A stretch of DNA of 64,000 bases from NCBI RefSeq assembly GCF_000428725.1, contig NZ_AUAM01000007.1, positions 1-64,000 on the forward strand, in the 5' to 3' direction. Under the pieces are notes generated by a model that was not told the DNA's origin, made no database searches, and was given only the letters and a program-made list of their open reading frames with translations. Below are positions 1-8,370 of the stretch, piece after piece. This DNA is from Psychromonas aquimarina ATCC BAA-1526. GTDB taxonomy: Bacteria; Pseudomonadota; Gammaproteobacteria; Enterobacterales; Psychromonadaceae. The position numbers and the translations under genes were made by a program. The first letter of the stretch is position 1. Every line of letters begins with the position of its first letter.

Positions 1-269
1 ACTTTGGCCAAAAAATCATTTTCCATCGTCAATTGCCCAATTTTAGCGTGCAGTTTGTCGACCTCGGCACTGTCATCTTTAGCGACTGAAGACTTCCCAT
101 CAAAAATTGAAGAGGCATTATTAAGTAACTCCTGCTTCCAGGTGGTAATTTGATTGGTGTGAAGATTAAATTGCTGTGCTAACTCAGATAAAGTTTTATC
201 TCCCTTAGCAGCCGCTAATGCAACCTTAGCTTTAAATTCTGGTGAGTGGTTTCTACGTTTTCTAGTCAT
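1..269 (-). CDS. IS3-family transposase OrfA, 5' portion (partial)
   Basis: Reading from the ATG at 269-267 gives MTRKRRNHSPEFKAKVALAA followed by a helix-turn-helix (LSELAQQFNLHTNQITTWKQ) and a leucine-zipper-like tail, the usual layout of the OrfA DNA-binding subunit. In IS3 elements OrfA recognises the terminal repeats and is fused to the DDE subunit OrfB by programmed -1 frameshifting. The reading frame is open to the window edge, so the 3' end and OrfB lie outside. About 89 residues are visible and show no stop. Confidence 0.85.
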   Translation of the reverse strand, partial: MTRKRRNHSPEFKAKVALAAAKGDKTLSELAQQFNLHTNQITTWKQELLNNASSIFDGKSSVAKDDSAEVDKLHAKIGQLTMENDFLAK

Positions 270-343
270 AATCTGCTCCAGCTGTGATGCTAGTTATTAA
301 AACAGATTAATCACTTAAGATCGTGTCCGATTTTTGGGGACCA
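1..343 (-). mobile_element. IS3-family insertion sequence, orfA-side end (element continues beyond window)
   Basis: The stretch contains the 5' part of an IS3-type orfA on the minus strand and ends in a probable terminal inverted repeat at 320-343, which reads TGGTCCCCAAAAATCGGACA inward on the minus strand. Only one end is in the window, so length, orfB and target duplication cannot be seen. The DNA beyond 343 is a decayed gene, consistent with an insertion-prone region. Presence of an IS3 end is seen directly; the exact subgroup is not determined. Confidence 0.8.
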
Positions 344-382
344 TTTCTGTATTCATTCCCTGTGAATTTAGCTGTACCCGGT

Positions 383-625
383 TTACTGCTTAGGCATAGC
401 GGCTAAGATAACTTCGAATGCTTTAAGCGATATGGCATCATCTTCAGTACTGACCATCAGCTTTTTACCGCTCACCTTGCTATCCATAATCACCTTACAG
501 TATGCCTGTCCCATCAACTTAGACAGGAACCCGACATTGTAGCCGTCCGAGAGCATGCCCTCAGCACCAAATACTTTACCAAGCGCAGCTCTGCCCGCAA
601 AAGTGTGATAATTAATACGATAGTT
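383..625 (-). pseudogene. Decayed gene fragment, family not recognised
   Basis: On the minus strand an 80-residue frame is open from just after a stop at 626-628 down to the TAA at 383-385. It includes RINYHTFAGRAALGKVFGAE and ends in a helical, well-formed tail (EVILAAMPKQ). No start codon with a ribosome site precedes it. An ATG at 636-634 opens a different frame (MKLKTIVLIITLL), which looks like a signal peptide, so a frameshift near 600 may have broken a small secreted protein. It lies directly beside the IS end. I do not recognise the family. Frame and stop are seen; the pseudogene status is inferred. Confidence 0.45.
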
Positions 626-674
626 TTAAGCTTCATTGATGCTCCCTGTTCAATAGACAGCATATTTAAAGCTG

Positions 675-710
675 AGTATAGGAAGAGCAAAAACCCTTTA
701 CCGAAAAATG
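675..710 (+). repeat. Copy 1 of a dispersed ~35-bp repeat
   Basis: The sequence beginning AGTATAGGAAGAGCAAAAAC recurs at 8371-8406 with a few substitutions (AGTATAGGAAGAATAAAAGC). Both copies lie in intergenic DNA near solute-binding protein genes, but in opposite orientation relative to those genes, so a shared promoter is unlikely. The rest of 637-888 shows nothing recognisable apart from the ribosome site (GGAAG) of the next gene. Confidence 0.5.
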
Positions 711-888
711 CTGGCGCTGTTTGTAATTTTATCAGAGCGGCAGCACCACAGCCGCTTGATCACTACACAACCTCTCCTAAACTCATGGTAGGGATTATAT
801 CTTTAATAAAACTGATTACATGAAAACTCATAGATACTTTTATCCTTTCTGAAAGCAGCTTTATGCAGATGGGCATTTAAGGAAGATT

Positions 889-1692
889 ATGATGATCTTT
901 AAAGAGCAGCAGGTATATCGAAAAAGCTTTATTAGAAAACTTGCAAAAGTAGCCTTTCTTGCTGCTTTATGGATGCAGCCTGTTAACTTATCTGAAGCTA
1001 AAGATATAAAGCTGTATACACATAATTTTTCGGGTCAAGTTAAATGTATTGACTGCATCTGTGAAGGAATTCCCCATAAAGGTAAAAGAGCCTTTTACGT
1101 TGAACTAGTCAATGCCATGATGAACCACCTAGATTATGACAAGACACTAAGGGAGGTTCATTTTCAAAGTGGATTGAAGGCGGTTCAATCCAAAGATAAT
1201 ATCGCTTTTTTTGCTGTTCAACGGACCCCGGAAAGAGAAGAAACGGTTCAGTGGGTGGGGCCTATATCGTCTGGTGAAGAATATTTTTATGAGTGGGCAG
1301 ACCGACCTACCGGCATAAAGAAATTCGATGATGCAAAAAATCTGAAAGTGTGTGTCCTCACCGGGTCAGTTCATGACACACTGCTATCTAAAAAAGGTTT
1401 TACCCGGCTTAGCAGAAATCAACATTACTCAAAGTGCTTTAAGATGTTAAAGCGGGGGCGGGTAGACTTAGCTATTACATCTGATGATACAGTTGAAGAT
1501 AAACTAATAGAGTTGAATATCCCATCAGGGGAAATTCGTCAAACGCCAGTCGCCGTTATTTCTGGGAATTACTATATCGCATTGTCCAATAATATAAAAA
1601 GCAGTGAGTTAAAAAAGTGGAACGATGCGCTGTATGAACTCAAGCAGTCTGGTGAATTTAATAAATTAGTAAAGCGCTATGTTCATAAGTAG
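889..1692 (+). CDS. Periplasmic solute-binding protein, SBP_bac_3-like
   Basis: A 267-aa protein with a basic N-terminus and hydrophobic stretch (AKVAFLAALW) ending in a plausible signal-peptidase site near SEA-KD. The remainder has the two-lobe pattern of family 3 periplasmic binding proteins (PF00497): an N-lobe with FFAVQRTPEREETVQWVGPI, the typical 'TxxRE..v.Fs.P' signature region, then a central lobe with RGRVDLAITSDD. Four cysteines cluster at about 50-60 (CIDCIC), unusual for the family and possibly forming disulfides. No permease or ATPase gene is adjacent, so it is an orphan binding protein; it could feed a distant ABC transporter or act in sensing. Start chosen at the first ATG after GGAAG; the second ATG three bases on is equally possible. 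Confidence 0.8.
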   Translation: MMIFKEQQVYRKSFIRKLAKVAFLAALWMQPVNLSEAKDIKLYTHNFSGQVKCIDCICEGIPHKGKRAFYVELVNAMMNHLDYDKTLREVHFQSGLKAVQSKDNIAFFAVQRTPEREETVQWVGPISSGEEYFYEWADRPTGIKKFDDAKNLKVCVLTGSVHDTLLSKKGFTRLSRNQHYSKCFKMLKRGRVDLAITSDDTVEDKLIELNIPSGEIRQTPVAVISGNYYIALSNNIKSSELKKWNDALYELKQSGEFNKLVKRYVHK

Positions 1693-1824
1693 GTTTACCC
1701 GGTAATGCCCCCTGACTTTCAGCTAGCTCCTGCGCGGTGCACTGCTGCAGATAATACCTTACCCTTACGGCGTATTTATGATACTGTTTTGTGAGATTTT
1801 CTTATCTTCAAAAAGGTGATCATC

Positions 1825-1962
1825 ATGGGTACAGTTGCAGGTATATTAATCTTGGCATTCATCGCGTATTTGATAAAAAAGAACACCGGACTGCCATTAC
1901 ATCAGTGGCTTTCTAAGAAATATCAAGCGCACTTAGATGCGAAAAACAAGCGCAAAAACTAG
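1825..1962 (+). CDS. Small single-span membrane protein, 45 aa
   Basis: A short frame with a good ribosome site (AAAAAGGTGA, 5 nt from the ATG) encodes MGTVAGILILAFIAYLIKKN and a highly basic tail ending DAKNKRKN. The first ~18 residues form one membrane helix; the tail is cytoplasmic by the positive-inside rule. Function is unknown. It lies 86 nt before the methyltransferase start, on the same strand, and might be co-transcribed with it. It is short, so chance coding cannot be excluded, but the ribosome site and the clean hydrophobic/basic pattern support it. Confidence 0.6.
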   Translation: MGTVAGILILAFIAYLIKKNTGLPLHQWLSKKYQAHLDAKNKRKN

Positions 1963-2048
1963 AGCCAGCCGCGTTGATAATGCGCCGTTCACCTAGTTCC
2001 TACAGATCTTTATGTGCCAGAACTCTTTCGGAAAAAGTAAGTAAATAT

Positions 2049-2753
2049 ATGAAATCAGATATGTATTCAAAGCATGCGGAAAAATACGATTTAGCCGTGC
2101 AAGATAATATTTACAATGCTCATCTAGAAAGACCTTCATTACAGGCTATGCTGGATGATCTTAGCGGGCTTAATGTGCTGGATTTAGGGTGCGGAACAGG
2201 AATTTATGCTGAGTTCTTAATTGAACAGGGCGCAGCTGAAATAACCTGTCTCGATGCATCACAGCAGATGATAGAGATAGTTAACAGTAAGTTTGCTGAC
2301 AGAGTATCGGCCTACCCGCAGGACTTATCAACCGGCCTTCCACGTGAAAAGTCGAATAGTGCTGATGTTATTATCTGCCCGCTGGTTGTTCATTATATTG
2401 AAGATCTGTCCGCGTTGTTCAAAGAAGTAAATCGGGTTCTGAAAGCGGGAGGATACATTGTATTTTCTACTCATCATCCATTCGCTGATTTTGAATGCTC
2501 ACGTTCAGGTAACTACTTTGAACGTGAACTGGTAAATGAGGTGTGGGATACCGTTGGCGAGCCGGTTGAAGTTGTGTTTTACCGCCGCTCTTTAACTGAA
2601 ATCATGGATGCGCTTACAACAAATGGTCTCGCGGTAACTCAATTATCTGAAGGCAGGGTTTCAGATAAAGTGCAGGAAATATCAATGGAACGCTACGATT
2701 ATTTATCTAACAACCCTAATTTTATCTTTATTAAATGTCAGAAACTTTCTTAA
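2049..2753 (+). CDS. Class I SAM-dependent methyltransferase
   Basis: The 234-aa product has methyltransferase motif I at VLDLGCGTGIYAEF, an acidic motif II (ITCLDAS), and motif post I/IV region VIICPLVVHYIED followed by the VLKAGGYIVFSTHHP strand, the pattern of Methyltransf_11/25 proteins. It transfers a methyl group from SAM to an unidentified small molecule. The open frame starts upstream at 1974, but its first 25 residues lack methyltransferase features; the internal ATG at 2049 begins MKSDMYSKHAEKYD, the usual start of this family, so I prefer it. Neighbours give no clue to the substrate. Confidence 0.82.
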   Translation: MKSDMYSKHAEKYDLAVQDNIYNAHLERPSLQAMLDDLSGLNVLDLGCGTGIYAEFLIEQGAAEITCLDASQQMIEIVNSKFADRVSAYPQDLSTGLPREKSNSADVIICPLVVHYIEDLSALFKEVNRVLKAGGYIVFSTHHPFADFECSRSGNYFERELVNEVWDTVGEPVEVVFYRRSLTEIMDALTTNGLAVTQLSEGRVSDKVQEISMERYDYLSNNPNFIFIKCQKLS

Positions 2754-2791
2754 CAATCAAAACTTCAGGAACATAATAAATTATCACCTCT

Positions 2792-2812
2792 TTCCGACGC
2801 TCTGCGTTGGAA
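2792..2812 (+). terminator. Possible terminator hairpin after the methyltransferase
   Basis: TTCCGACGC and GCGTTGGAA form a 9-bp stem (one G-U) around a TCT loop. The T-run is weak (TGTTTTCT, several bases further on), so termination is plausible rather than certain. Confidence 0.4.
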
Positions 2813-2922
2813 GGCATGTTTTCTACAGCGGCAGCTGCCTTACTTCACACAATCCCCTTCCAGCCAAGTCAAAATATGTATTCTATGATTAAAGCCAAAC
2901 TTATTACGATCAGGAGTTCGTT

Positions 2923-3549
2923 ATGAAATACTTATTCATTTTGGCTTCCATCTTTTTTTCATTTAACCTCTATGCCGACAACATATCTAAACTTTATGAA
3001 GATAAAGAAAAACTGCAGTACGACGATTTAGTGGTTGATATCAAAGGTTATAAAGTACCTACTCGCGCAGCCTTTAAAGGCTGGGTTTTATTAAATCACG
3101 CCGAAGATAAAGTTAAAGGAATTGCTGATTATTTTCGTGCGGAAGGTATTGAAGTAAGCATGCCCCTGTATTTAATTTTACTGCAGGGGACAGACTGGGT
3201 AATGAATAACACCTCATTATTTACCCTGCCGAACAAGAAACACTTACCCGATATGGTTAATACCATAAAATTTATACAGCAGTATATTGAGCCGGAAATC
3301 GGTATTGTTATTCCTGTTTCCGGTGAGCGCAGCTCTGCTTTCAATAAAAGTGCAGGAGGAGCCACACTTAGTAAACACCTCACTTTTTGTGCGTTAGATA
3401 TGGTGCCGCTGCAGGATGTCAGCCGCCCGGAATTACATAAAAAACTCAAAGCAATACATAAAAAATACGGTGCTGAATATAAGGTCGGGCTGGGGTTATA
3501 TTCTGGAGTGCGTTTTCATATTGATACCTGCGGGTATCGCGCCTGGTAG
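2923..3549 (+). CDS. Secreted M15-family peptidase (D-Ala-D-Ala carboxypeptidase-like)
   Basis: A 208-aa protein with a signal peptide (MKYLFILASIFFSFNLYADN). The C-terminal half has the M15 zinc motif SxHxxxxAxD (H152 and D159 in SKHLTFCALD) and the third ligand H199 in FHIDTCG, as in PF08291-type peptidases that cleave peptidoglycan stem peptides or cross-links. The usual ligand spacing is kept, so it should be catalytically competent. It acts in the periplasm. A strong AGGAG lies before the start. It converges with the trypsin-like gene at 3620 and shares the intergenic hairpin. Confidence 0.85.
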   Translation: MKYLFILASIFFSFNLYADNISKLYEDKEKLQYDDLVVDIKGYKVPTRAAFKGWVLLNHAEDKVKGIADYFRAEGIEVSMPLYLILLQGTDWVMNNTSLFTLPNKKHLPDMVNTIKFIQQYIEPEIGIVIPVSGERSSAFNKSAGGATLSKHLTFCALDMVPLQDVSRPELHKKLKAIHKKYGAEYKVGLGLYSGVRFHIDTCGYRAW

Positions 3550-3591
3550 CTGCTCCGATTTATTATAACAAACAACCGGACTGCAAAATCA

Positions 3592-3612
3592 GCCTCCGAC
3601 TCTGCCGGAGGC
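3592..3612 (-). terminator. Terminator hairpin between convergent genes
   Basis: GCCTCCG and CGGAGGC form a perfect 7-bp GC-rich stem around a 7-nt loop. On the minus strand it is followed by TGATTTTGC, a short T-run, so it fits best as the end of the trypsin-like gene but may serve both. Confidence 0.6.
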
Positions 3613-3619
3613 CGGTTAA

Positions 3620-4651
3620 CTAATCTTTAAAAATTCGTTTTCTGCGTAAAGAAACAACTGCGAATAAAGCCAGCATGCCGGCAGTACTCATTGCCCCCGC
3701 AAAAAGCTTGATGCCTCCTTCGTCCTCATCCTCGTCTTCACCATCGCTTCCGCCTTTATTAATGGTGATAAACTCGTCATCAGAAAGGTGTAAAGTCCCC
3801 TCTTCACCTGTACTGGTTATTGAATAGGTGCAAGTATCAAACCCATCAAGCGAACCGTCATCACAAGTGCTTGATTCTAAATTAATCTCGGCATCCCCGC
3901 TGGTATAAGCCTCGGCGGTTACGCCATTTAAATGCAGGCTCTGCAGAGTGATCACCGTAGAACTGCTGGTATTAACCAGCGTGGGGTAATGCCAGCCGTC
4001 TATCGTTTCCAGTATCCAGCTCTGTGTGTCAGTATGATCAATACGTCCGCTCATAGAGCCGCTCACTGAGCCGCTGTCGCACTCATAGCTATTAGCATTG
4101 TTCTCACTATATACAGCTACAATCTGGTTACTGCTGTTTAAGCTGGCAGCTCCCTTATCACCGGAGGTAGTTGTTCCGTCACAGGTATTTTTCAAATCAA
4201 GACGCTGCTCGAAACCACTTTCAATATCCAAGGCTTCAAAACCACCGGATACCAGCTCTTCAGAGCCGTATCCCCAGATACTTATCCGGTCTGACAGCTC
4301 AACAGTGTCTAGTGAAAAGAGAGAAATTTCATTAATCTGCGGTACACTCTCTAATTCCCAAAGTGCCATATCAAATCCGTCACTATTATGCAGAGGGTGA
4401 TTAACAAAACGGCTCCTTTTGATCTCCTGCTCATCCCAGGTTTCGATGCTGCCGTTGGAACTGCTGCTGGAAGTGCATTGCTCTGCAGTTAAAACCCAGC
4501 GTCCGCCAATAATAGTGCTGGAACAGGTGCCTTGATCTGCCGTTGCTTTTACAAACTGCGGGTAGTCCTGTTCAGATTTAGCTTCTCCGTCTTCAACAGC
4601 TAAAACAGGCTGAGCTATTAACAAAGCGCTTAATAATAATTTTTTCTGCAT
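3620..4651 (-). CDS. Trypsin-fold pseudoprotease with GlyGly-CTERM anchor
   Basis: The 343-aa product has a signal peptide (MQKKLLLSALLIAQPVLA), then an S1/trypsin-like domain. The catalytic His is replaced: the WVLTAxHC motif reads WVLTAEQC (Q58), while the disulfide cysteines C43 and C59 remain. The Asp is present (D94 in FDMALWEL). The GDSGGP motif reads GDKGAAS, so the nucleophile Ser is Lys (K166). Two of three triad residues are gone, so it should not be an active serine protease. The C-terminus is an acidic linker (DGEDEDEDEGG), a hydrophobic helix and RRKR, the layout of GlyGly-CTERM (rhombosortase) substrates such as Vibrio VesB-type proteases. It is probably exported, cleaved and displayed. 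Function may be ligand binding or inhibition; this is inference. Confidence 0.8.
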   Translation of the reverse strand: MQKKLLLSALLIAQPVLAVEDGEAKSEQDYPQFVKATADQGTCSSTIIGGRWVLTAEQCTSSSSSNGSIETWDEQEIKRSRFVNHPLHNSDGFDMALWELESVPQINEISLFSLDTVELSDRISIWGYGSEELVSGGFEALDIESGFEQRLDLKNTCDGTTTSGDKGAASLNSSNQIVAVYSENNANSYECDSGSVSGSMSGRIDHTDTQSWILETIDGWHYPTLVNTSSSTVITLQSLHLNGVTAEAYTSGDAEINLESSTCDDGSLDGFDTCTYSITSTGEEGTLHLSDDEFITINKGGSDGEDEDEDEGGIKLFAGAMSTAGMLALFAVVSLRRKRIFKD

Positions 4652-4701
4652 GATACCTCACTTACTTAAAGAAAAGGCCTCCTGCCTAAAACAATTATGA
4701 T

Positions 4702-4751
4702 CACTTTATTTTTAATAAAGTGTTTTATTAGAGCATATTCAGGTGAATATG
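4702..4751 (-). promoter_or_regulatory. Two palindromes upstream of the pseudoprotease gene
   Basis: CACTTTATT/AATAAAGTG at 4702-4722 is a perfect 9-bp inverted repeat with a 3-nt spacer; CATATTCA/TGAATATG at 4734-4751 is a perfect 8-bp inverted repeat with a 2-nt spacer. They lie 50-100 nt before the start of the minus-strand gene and could be operators or leader hairpins. The rest of 4752-5108 is AT-rich and holds no recognisable gene. Confidence 0.35.
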
Positions 4752-5108
4752 AACAACTGAATTTCACATAAGCCGTCTGCAGACAGACCAGGGCAAAACA
4801 CACAGAAACATAACCAACATGGTAATAACAGCAGATTAACAAAAACAACACAACAACAACAAACAATAGCGCACCGAAACAGTGCGTTATAACAAAACAA
4901 AAGCACCGATTTCCCCTGGTCAAAATTAATTGAGATCAATTACTTAAGAACAAATAAGAACATCAGCCCTTTATCTGCATGCAATTAATCTGCTATAGAA
5001 ATCCAATAATCCATTGAATCTCGAGCAAAGATAAATTAGTGTGTGGTTTTTAAAAAAGCCGGCTGAAAATAAGCAGTTTGACAGCCTAGTTATATGTAAG
5101 GAAAATTT

Positions 5109-5411
5109 ATGTACACAATAATGTATCAGTGGGAAGTTCACTCTCATAAATGCGATGATTTTTTAAATGCATGGGAAGTTGTAACCGAACATTATATGGA
5201 AAATCATAATGCTTTGGGCTCTAGGCTGCATAAAGCCGGTGAAAATTATTTTGTTGCCTATTCACAGTGGCAGAATAAAGAAGCGAGAGACTCTGCTTTT
5301 TCTAAAGAGGACGCGCCGCAGGAAGCAATAACAGCAATGGAAGAGTCAATAATAAAAACGCATCGCGCCATTGAAATGGATGTTCTATCCGACAAGTTAG
5401 TGAACACTTAG
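5109..5411 (+). CDS. ABM-family (antibiotic biosynthesis monooxygenase-like) protein
   Basis: A 100-aa cytoplasmic protein of the dimeric ferredoxin-like alpha/beta-barrel type: a first strand YTIMYQWEVH, an amphipathic helix (CDDFLNAWEVVTEHYME), then GSRLHKAGENYFVAYSQW and a second helix. This fits the ABM fold (PF03992), often short-chain monooxygenases or quinol/hydrocarbon-modifying enzymes, though many members have no known activity. The ribosome site AAGGAA stands 6 nt before the ATG. It is apparently monocistronic. The following 5412-5766 contains no gene; a stretch at 5567-5585 (ATAATACCAATCTAAATAA) resembles one arm of the palindromic element at 58656. Confidence 0.7.
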   Translation: MYTIMYQWEVHSHKCDDFLNAWEVVTEHYMENHNALGSRLHKAGENYFVAYSQWQNKEARDSAFSKEDAPQEAITAMEESIIKTHRAIEMDVLSDKLVNT

Positions 5412-5766
5412 TATCAACTTACAGCGCAAAACTGTAATCTCAAACAATAACAGCACTGCTCTGCAATTCGAGCGATTATTATCTCTTATTCAGCTTTCAG
5501 CCAATCGCATTTCACAGCAGCCACACCTAAAGGAAAAGGCAGGAATAACATCTTGCCTTTGACTATATAATACCAATCTAAATAAATAGCTATTCAGCCT
5601 TTTCATTTTTACTACATTACCAGCACAGTAAAACAGCCTCGAAATTATCAATTCCAATTTTTCAGCACTCAAAATAACAACATGAACTTTTGGTAATGTT
5701 TTGTCCATCTTCCGGCTAAGGTGCTTTGCTAAACTTCCCCCATCATTTAAACACAGGGGCACCAGT

Positions 5767-6318
5767 ATGAAATTTATTAAGCGCATTATTTTTTCCAGCA
5801 GCTTAACGCTTATCTCTTTTATGACAACAGCAAATAATGACGGACTGTCTGAATTAGCTTTAAAACGGGCCGATTTTTCACTAGAGCAGACGGTGGAAAA
5901 AGTAACAAATAGTTTTCCAGGTAAAATAACAGAACTGAAACTGGATGATTACAATCATCAATCTGTCTTTGAAGTTGAAGTCATTAATGAGCAGGAACAG
6001 ATAAAACATGAACTTAAGTTTAGTACTGCTGACGGACGCTTGTTAAAGGATGAAAGAACCAGTTTAACTACTGCAGGTTTCAGTTCGTTAGATGATAAAG
6101 ATCATCTTATGCTTAGCCAGTTAGATAACTCTAAATTTAATCTGCAGGCAAGTATTAACAGTGTGCAGAAAAAATACGGCTCCAGCATCATTGAACTGGA
6201 ATTAGAAAATAAAAAAGGCATAACTTTTTACCAAGTCGAACTTTTGAATGATAAAGAACTGATTATTGATGTTGTTACCGGTGAAACCGTTTTGCTCTCA
6301 AACAATTACCGCGATTAA
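5767..6318 (+). CDS. Secreted protein with two PepSY-like domains
   Basis: Using the ATG at 5767 gives a 183-aa protein with a clear signal peptide (MKFIKRIIFSSSLTLISFMT). The mature part contains two similar ~60-residue units: FSLEQTVEKVTNSFPGKITE...SVFEVEVINEQ and FNLQASINSVQKKYGSSIIE...TFYQVELLNDK, each ending in a DGRLL/TGETVLL turn. This is the PepSY pattern (PF03413), a periplasmic regulatory/inhibitory domain often linked to proteases or two-component sensors. The open frame begins at 5701, but the 22 extra residues precede the signal peptide and are unlikely to be translated. No partner sensor or protease gene is adjacent. Confidence 0.75.
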   Translation: MKFIKRIIFSSSLTLISFMTTANNDGLSELALKRADFSLEQTVEKVTNSFPGKITELKLDDYNHQSVFEVEVINEQEQIKHELKFSTADGRLLKDERTSLTTAGFSSLDDKDHLMLSQLDNSKFNLQASINSVQKKYGSSIIELELENKKGITFYQVELLNDKELIIDVVTGETVLLSNNYRD

Positions 6319-6447
6319 CGAAGCCCTTAAACAGCGAGTCTAACTCGGTTAATTCAGCTATTTTGTATGGTCTGCAGCGGGATTTATAAGGACATTTTCA
6401 GACCATATAAAAAGTGTATTTTAAACGACAGTTACATGGAAAAAATT

Positions 6448-6690
6448 ATGAAATATAAAAAATCAGCATCAAATGTACTTTGGGGTGTTTTGGCTTTAAT
6501 GCGTTTAATGGTTTTTAGCTTTATTACTTTTATCTCTTTTATTTTTATCAGCTTAATGTCTTTTGTTTTAATGGGTCTAATGCTTGTTACTGCATGTTTC
6601 CAAAAAATTGAAAGCTTTAATAAAACAAAAAAGAGGCACCAGCAAAAAACTGAAACCAAGTTATTAGAGTTAAAAGATGATAAACCATAA
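6448..6690 (+). CDS. Small membrane protein, 80 aa
   Basis: The ATG at 6448 is preceded by GGAAAAAA and gives MKYKKSASNVLWGVLALMRL, a long hydrophobic segment rich in Phe, Ile, Ser and Met (two close membrane helices, about residues 10-50), and a basic then acidic cytoplasmic tail (KKRHQQKTETKLLELKDDKP). An earlier ATG at 6436 or 6367 is possible. No family recognised. It follows the PepSY gene by 129 nt on the same strand and converges with the next gene. Confidence 0.5.
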   Translation: MKYKKSASNVLWGVLALMRLMVFSFITFISFIFISLMSFVLMGLMLVTACFQKIESFNKTKKRHQQKTETKLLELKDDKP

Positions 6691-6732
6691 GCAGGCAGAC
6701 CGAAACTATTAGCTGCAGGGTGAATTTTGTTT

Positions 6733-7500
6733 TTATTCAACAATAAAATTGTTGTCAGAGGTAAAATCATCCATTGTATACTTTGATAGTATTTTATTTA
6801 TATAACCCTTGTTTTTAATTTCAGATACAGCTTTTATAAACCGGACTGCAGTCTTTTCATCGGTAAACTGCTTTGATAAGCCGATATAATAGTTAATACT
6901 CTTGTGTGTGCTGGTGTACTTTATATTGGACAGCCCAAGCTTATAAATCAGAGCTTGACCAACAATTCTATTGGAATAAACCGCATCAAGTTTTCCTGCA
7001 GCCAGCTCTAAAAATGAGAACTCATCATGCGGGAACATCACAACGGTAAATCTATTGCTTTTATTAAGCCCCATTAGAGATTTTGCGGTATTCGACGGTC
7101 CGTATACACCAATACGAAGTCCGTCGATATCAGACTCGTAGCTGAATGAAGATCGCTTATCTCCCTTTACAAAAAAACCATACTCCGACTTCATAACAGG
7201 CGCTGAAAAATGCAGAAGCTTTTCTCTCTGGCTGTTTCTTCCTATAAGAAATAAACCGTCAGTCAAACCAGAGTAAACTCGACTCTGAGCTTTAGGCCAG
7301 TCAAGGACATAGATTTCACACTTAATATTCGCCTGATCACAGGCGGCATTCACAACTTCAACTGCCGGCCCTGCGGGTTTGTGGCCGATTTCATAACTGA
7401 ATGGAGCAAAATGTTGTGTCACAAAGGTTAACTTATCACCGTATACGGCAAAAGAAAAAAACCAAGCGACCAGATAATAGTATGTTGTTTTCAATTTCAT
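6733..7500 (-). CDS. Periplasmic solute-binding protein, SBP_bac_3-like (tandem paralogue)
   Basis: A 255-aa protein with signal peptide (MKLKTTYYYLVAWFFSFAVYG) and the family 3 binding-protein pattern: FAPFSYE near the N-terminus, GPAVEVVNAACDQA, PVMKSEYGFFV and AGKLDAVYSNR. It is clearly a paralogue of the gene at 7543, sharing blocks such as VYGPSNT and PHDEF. The two genes are 42 nt apart, same strand, and probably co-transcribed. No permease is present. Such orphan proteins in marine gammaproteobacteria are frequently annotated as amino-acid-binding; the ligand is unknown. Confidence 0.8.
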   Translation of the reverse strand: MKLKTTYYYLVAWFFSFAVYGDKLTFVTQHFAPFSYEIGHKPAGPAVEVVNAACDQANIKCEIYVLDWPKAQSRVYSGLTDGLFLIGRNSQREKLLHFSAPVMKSEYGFFVKGDKRSSFSYESDIDGLRIGVYGPSNTAKSLMGLNKSNRFTVVMFPHDEFSFLELAAGKLDAVYSNRIVGQALIYKLGLSNIKYTSTHKSINYYIGLSKQFTDEKTAVRFIKAVSEIKNKGYINKILSKYTMDDFTSDNNFIVE

Positions 7501-7542
7501 TATTACTCATCCTTTAACCTTATTAACATCCCGCGCACTTAA

Positions 7543-8304
7543 CTAGTTGTTGTCCGGTTCGCGATCAAATATCGTGTAGCTGGACAGTATATTGTCAATA
7601 ATACCTTCATTGAGCATATGTGAAATTGTATCCATGTAATCAGCTGCCGCATCCGGCGTGGTGTTAACCTTAGATAACCCTATATAATATTTGACGTCTA
7701 AGTGCTTCCTGTAATAGTTAATATTAGTTAAGCCCAGTTTTGCTATCAGCGCTTTACCAACAAGTCGATTGGAATACACCGCATCTACCCTGCCTGCTGA
7801 CAATTTTTTAAATGGAAACTCATCATGCGGCGTAATATCCAGTTTAACTCCACTTACGCCTCTTGTTAGTTCCCTTAATGTTCTAGAGGTGTTTGAGGGG
7901 CCGTAAACAGCAATAACAAGTCCGGTTAAATCCTGTCTGTCAGCAAAATTGAAACTACTGCTGTCACGGGCAAAGAATCCATACTCGGTATGCATTACCG
8001 GTTCGGAGAAATAGAGCTGCGTCTCTCTTTCTTTACTCCAGCCTATAGGGAAAAAGCCGTTAATAACTCCCTGACTTACATATTTCTGTGCCCGGGGCCA
8101 GGGTAAAACGGTTACGCTGCACTTAATGCCGGCAAGCTCACATGCGGACTTCACAATTTCAACCGCAGGACCATGAGCCGCACCACCTACTTCATAGGAG
8201 AACGGGGAAAATTCCTGCGTTGCAAAGCTTAACTCTTTAATATCAGCAGCTGAAGAAGGAAGCGATAATGCACCGGCTAAGAGGCATACAGCGGCTCTGA
8301 ACAT
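7543..8304 (-). CDS. Periplasmic solute-binding protein, SBP_bac_3-like
   Basis: The 253-aa product begins with a typical signal peptide (MFRAAVCLLAGALSLPSSAA) and carries EFSPFSYEVGG, GPAVEIVKSACELAGIKC, PVMHTEYGFFA, VYGPSNTSRTL and AGRVDAVYSNRLVGKALI, matching the downstream gene block by block. It is the first gene of a two-gene unit formed by tandem duplication. A purine-rich AGAGGAGG stands just before the ATG. Fold assignment is secure; the substrate is not determinable. Confidence 0.82.
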   Translation of the reverse strand: MFRAAVCLLAGALSLPSSAADIKELSFATQEFSPFSYEVGGAAHGPAVEIVKSACELAGIKCSVTVLPWPRAQKYVSQGVINGFFPIGWSKERETQLYFSEPVMHTEYGFFARDSSSFNFADRQDLTGLVIAVYGPSNTSRTLRELTRGVSGVKLDITPHDEFPFKKLSAGRVDAVYSNRLVGKALIAKLGLTNINYYRKHLDVKYYIGLSKVNTTPDAAADYMDTISHMLNEGIIDNILSSYTIFDREPDNN

Positions 8305-8370
8305 ATTTAACCTCCTCTATTAGTGCTGCATCTATTTTACTTAGCACTGCTTTTAAACGGTTTGTATTAA

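Noticed and set aside
605-823. 72-codon plus-strand frame
   Set aside because: No ribosome site, overlaps the decayed minus-strand fragment and a dispersed repeat, no recognisable domain.
4666-4939. Cys/Val/Phe-rich minus-strand frames of 66-85 codons
   Set aside because: Composition follows from a low-complexity CAACAACAA-type stretch; two overlapping frames both look alike and lack ribosome sites.
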